The notes under the pieces: generated by a model
Seen by the model: only the letters and a program-made list of their open reading frames with translations
What the model was told of the DNA's origin: nothing
Databases searched by the model: none
DNA from: Kryptolebias marmoratus
Lineage: Eukaryota > Chordata > Actinopteri > Cyprinodontiformes > Rivulidae
Assembly (NCBI RefSeq): GCF_001649575.2
Contig: NC_051443.1
Location: 19,696,777 to 19,760,776, forward strand
Direction of reading: 5' to 3'
Length of the DNA stretch: 64,000 bases
Shown: positions 63,620 to 64,000 of the stretch, piece by piece
Layout of the letters: each line of letters opens with the position of its first letter
Numbering within the stretch: position 1 is the first letter of the stretch
Translations under genes and position numbers: made by a program

Positions 63620-63760
63620 GTCTCTCCGCGGACTCGTGCTTGTTGGGAACCTTTCAGCGGAAAGCGGCGCCACTTTGCGCACAGTTCATCCACACGGAGC
63701 AGATCTCCATCCGAGGCAAACTTCCGCGCGCCACCAGCTGCCATCACACACATGAACAGC
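63620..63760 (-). promoter_or_regulatory. tmem132: CpG-rich 5' leader / promoter-proximal block of tmem132
   Basis: Immediately upstream of the start codon on the minus strand the sequence becomes GC- and CpG-rich (CGCGG, GGCGCC, GCGCGC), unlike the AT-rich surroundings. This fits a small CpG-island promoter and 5' UTR. No clear TATA box is placed at a convincing distance, and the transcription start is unknown. Three upstream ATGs fall here: 63753, 63744 (strong context) and 63689. Confidence 0.5.
63654..63689 (-). other. short upstream ORF in the tmem132 leader
   Basis: ATG at 63689, eleven codons, TGA at 63654-63656, ending 34 bases before the main ATG. It would be a translational control element only if transcription starts above it. 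No evidence for translation beyond the open frame. Confidence 0.3.
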
Positions 63761-64000
63761 GCACAGTCAGTGTTTATTCTGTTAACAATTTGTTATTCTG
63801 AACAATGCAGATGAGGAAAAAGTGAATAAATCTTGATTTGTTTATTTTTTACTAAAAAAAAAAAACAGGATTCAAAACAACAGACATCGGTTCAATATTG
63901 GTTCAATTTGACTAAATGCTCCAGGGTGCTTTAAAACAAAGCGTCTGTCAGGAACTTCACTATAAAACACCTTATAGATTGGGGAAAACAGGCACTCAGC
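63761..64000. other. upstream flank of tmem132
   Basis: AT-rich, with an A-run at about 63854-63865. No gene, repeat family or clear core promoter motif seen. Confidence 0.5.

Noticed and set aside
63445..63753. Open frame across the N gap in the shifted frame
   Set aside because: The part beyond 63571 is intron and N; only the leader portion matters, as an overlapping upstream frame.
1..64000. CRISPR arrays, operons, phage or plasmid modules
   Set aside because: The sequence is vertebrate intronic DNA; spaced repeats are dispersed transposons or microsatellites, and no prokaryotic genes are present.

Overview
The window looks like teleost fish nuclear DNA. It is AT-rich, has no bacterial-style gene packing, carries vertebrate splice signals, and is littered with fish-type retrotransposon fragments, (GT)n and (GGAT)n microsatellites. 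A percomorph, perhaps a killifish or livebearer, fits the repeat types, but that is an impression only.

One protein-coding gene is supported, on the minus strand: the 5' part of a TMEM132-family gene (type I single-pass neural membrane protein). Exon 1 (coding part 63571-63619) gives a short signal peptide. Exon 2 (6665-7589) gives the conserved TMEM132 N-terminal region. The exon 1 donor (CACAG/GTAAGC) leaves one base and the exon 2 acceptor completes the codon (G|TG, Val17), so both exons read as one 324-residue frame across a 55,981-bp first intron. Later exons lie to the left of position 1. The paralogue (B, C or D type) is not resolved.

Layout: 1-6664 is part of intron 2; 6665-7589 exon 2; 7590-63570 intron 1, including a 50-N assembly gap at 63487-63536; 63571-63619 the coding part of exon 1; 63620 to about 63760 a CpG-rich 5' leader with upstream ATGs; the rest is upstream flank.

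Intron 1 holds: a decayed LINE endonuclease fragment (15475-16145, minus) and a decayed LINE reverse transcriptase fragment (19985-20725, plus); three copies of a LINE-type 3' tail, two nearly identical; two solo-LTR-like elements with 5-bp target duplications (45273-45861, 61101-61548) and a third incomplete relative; a hAT-like MITE (about 37160-37475); two head-to-head tRNA-derived SINE-like elements near 51.4-51.8 kb; two unnamed dispersed repeat families (A, at least eight copies or fragments, often dimeric; B, two copies); a 165-bp-period tandem duplication; and a perfect 16-bp inverted repeat. Several unique, more GC-rich blocks look like conserved regulatory DNA candidates. Two weakly supported transcript possibilities are flagged: an alternative tmem132 first exon near 35.9 kb and an antisense spliced noncoding RNA near 53.4-54.5 kb.

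I found no tRNA or rRNA gene, CRISPR array, intact transposase or second protein-coding gene, and no convincing new biological system. The most unusual material is the modular repeat family A and the nested repeat cluster at 59.4-62.1 kb.
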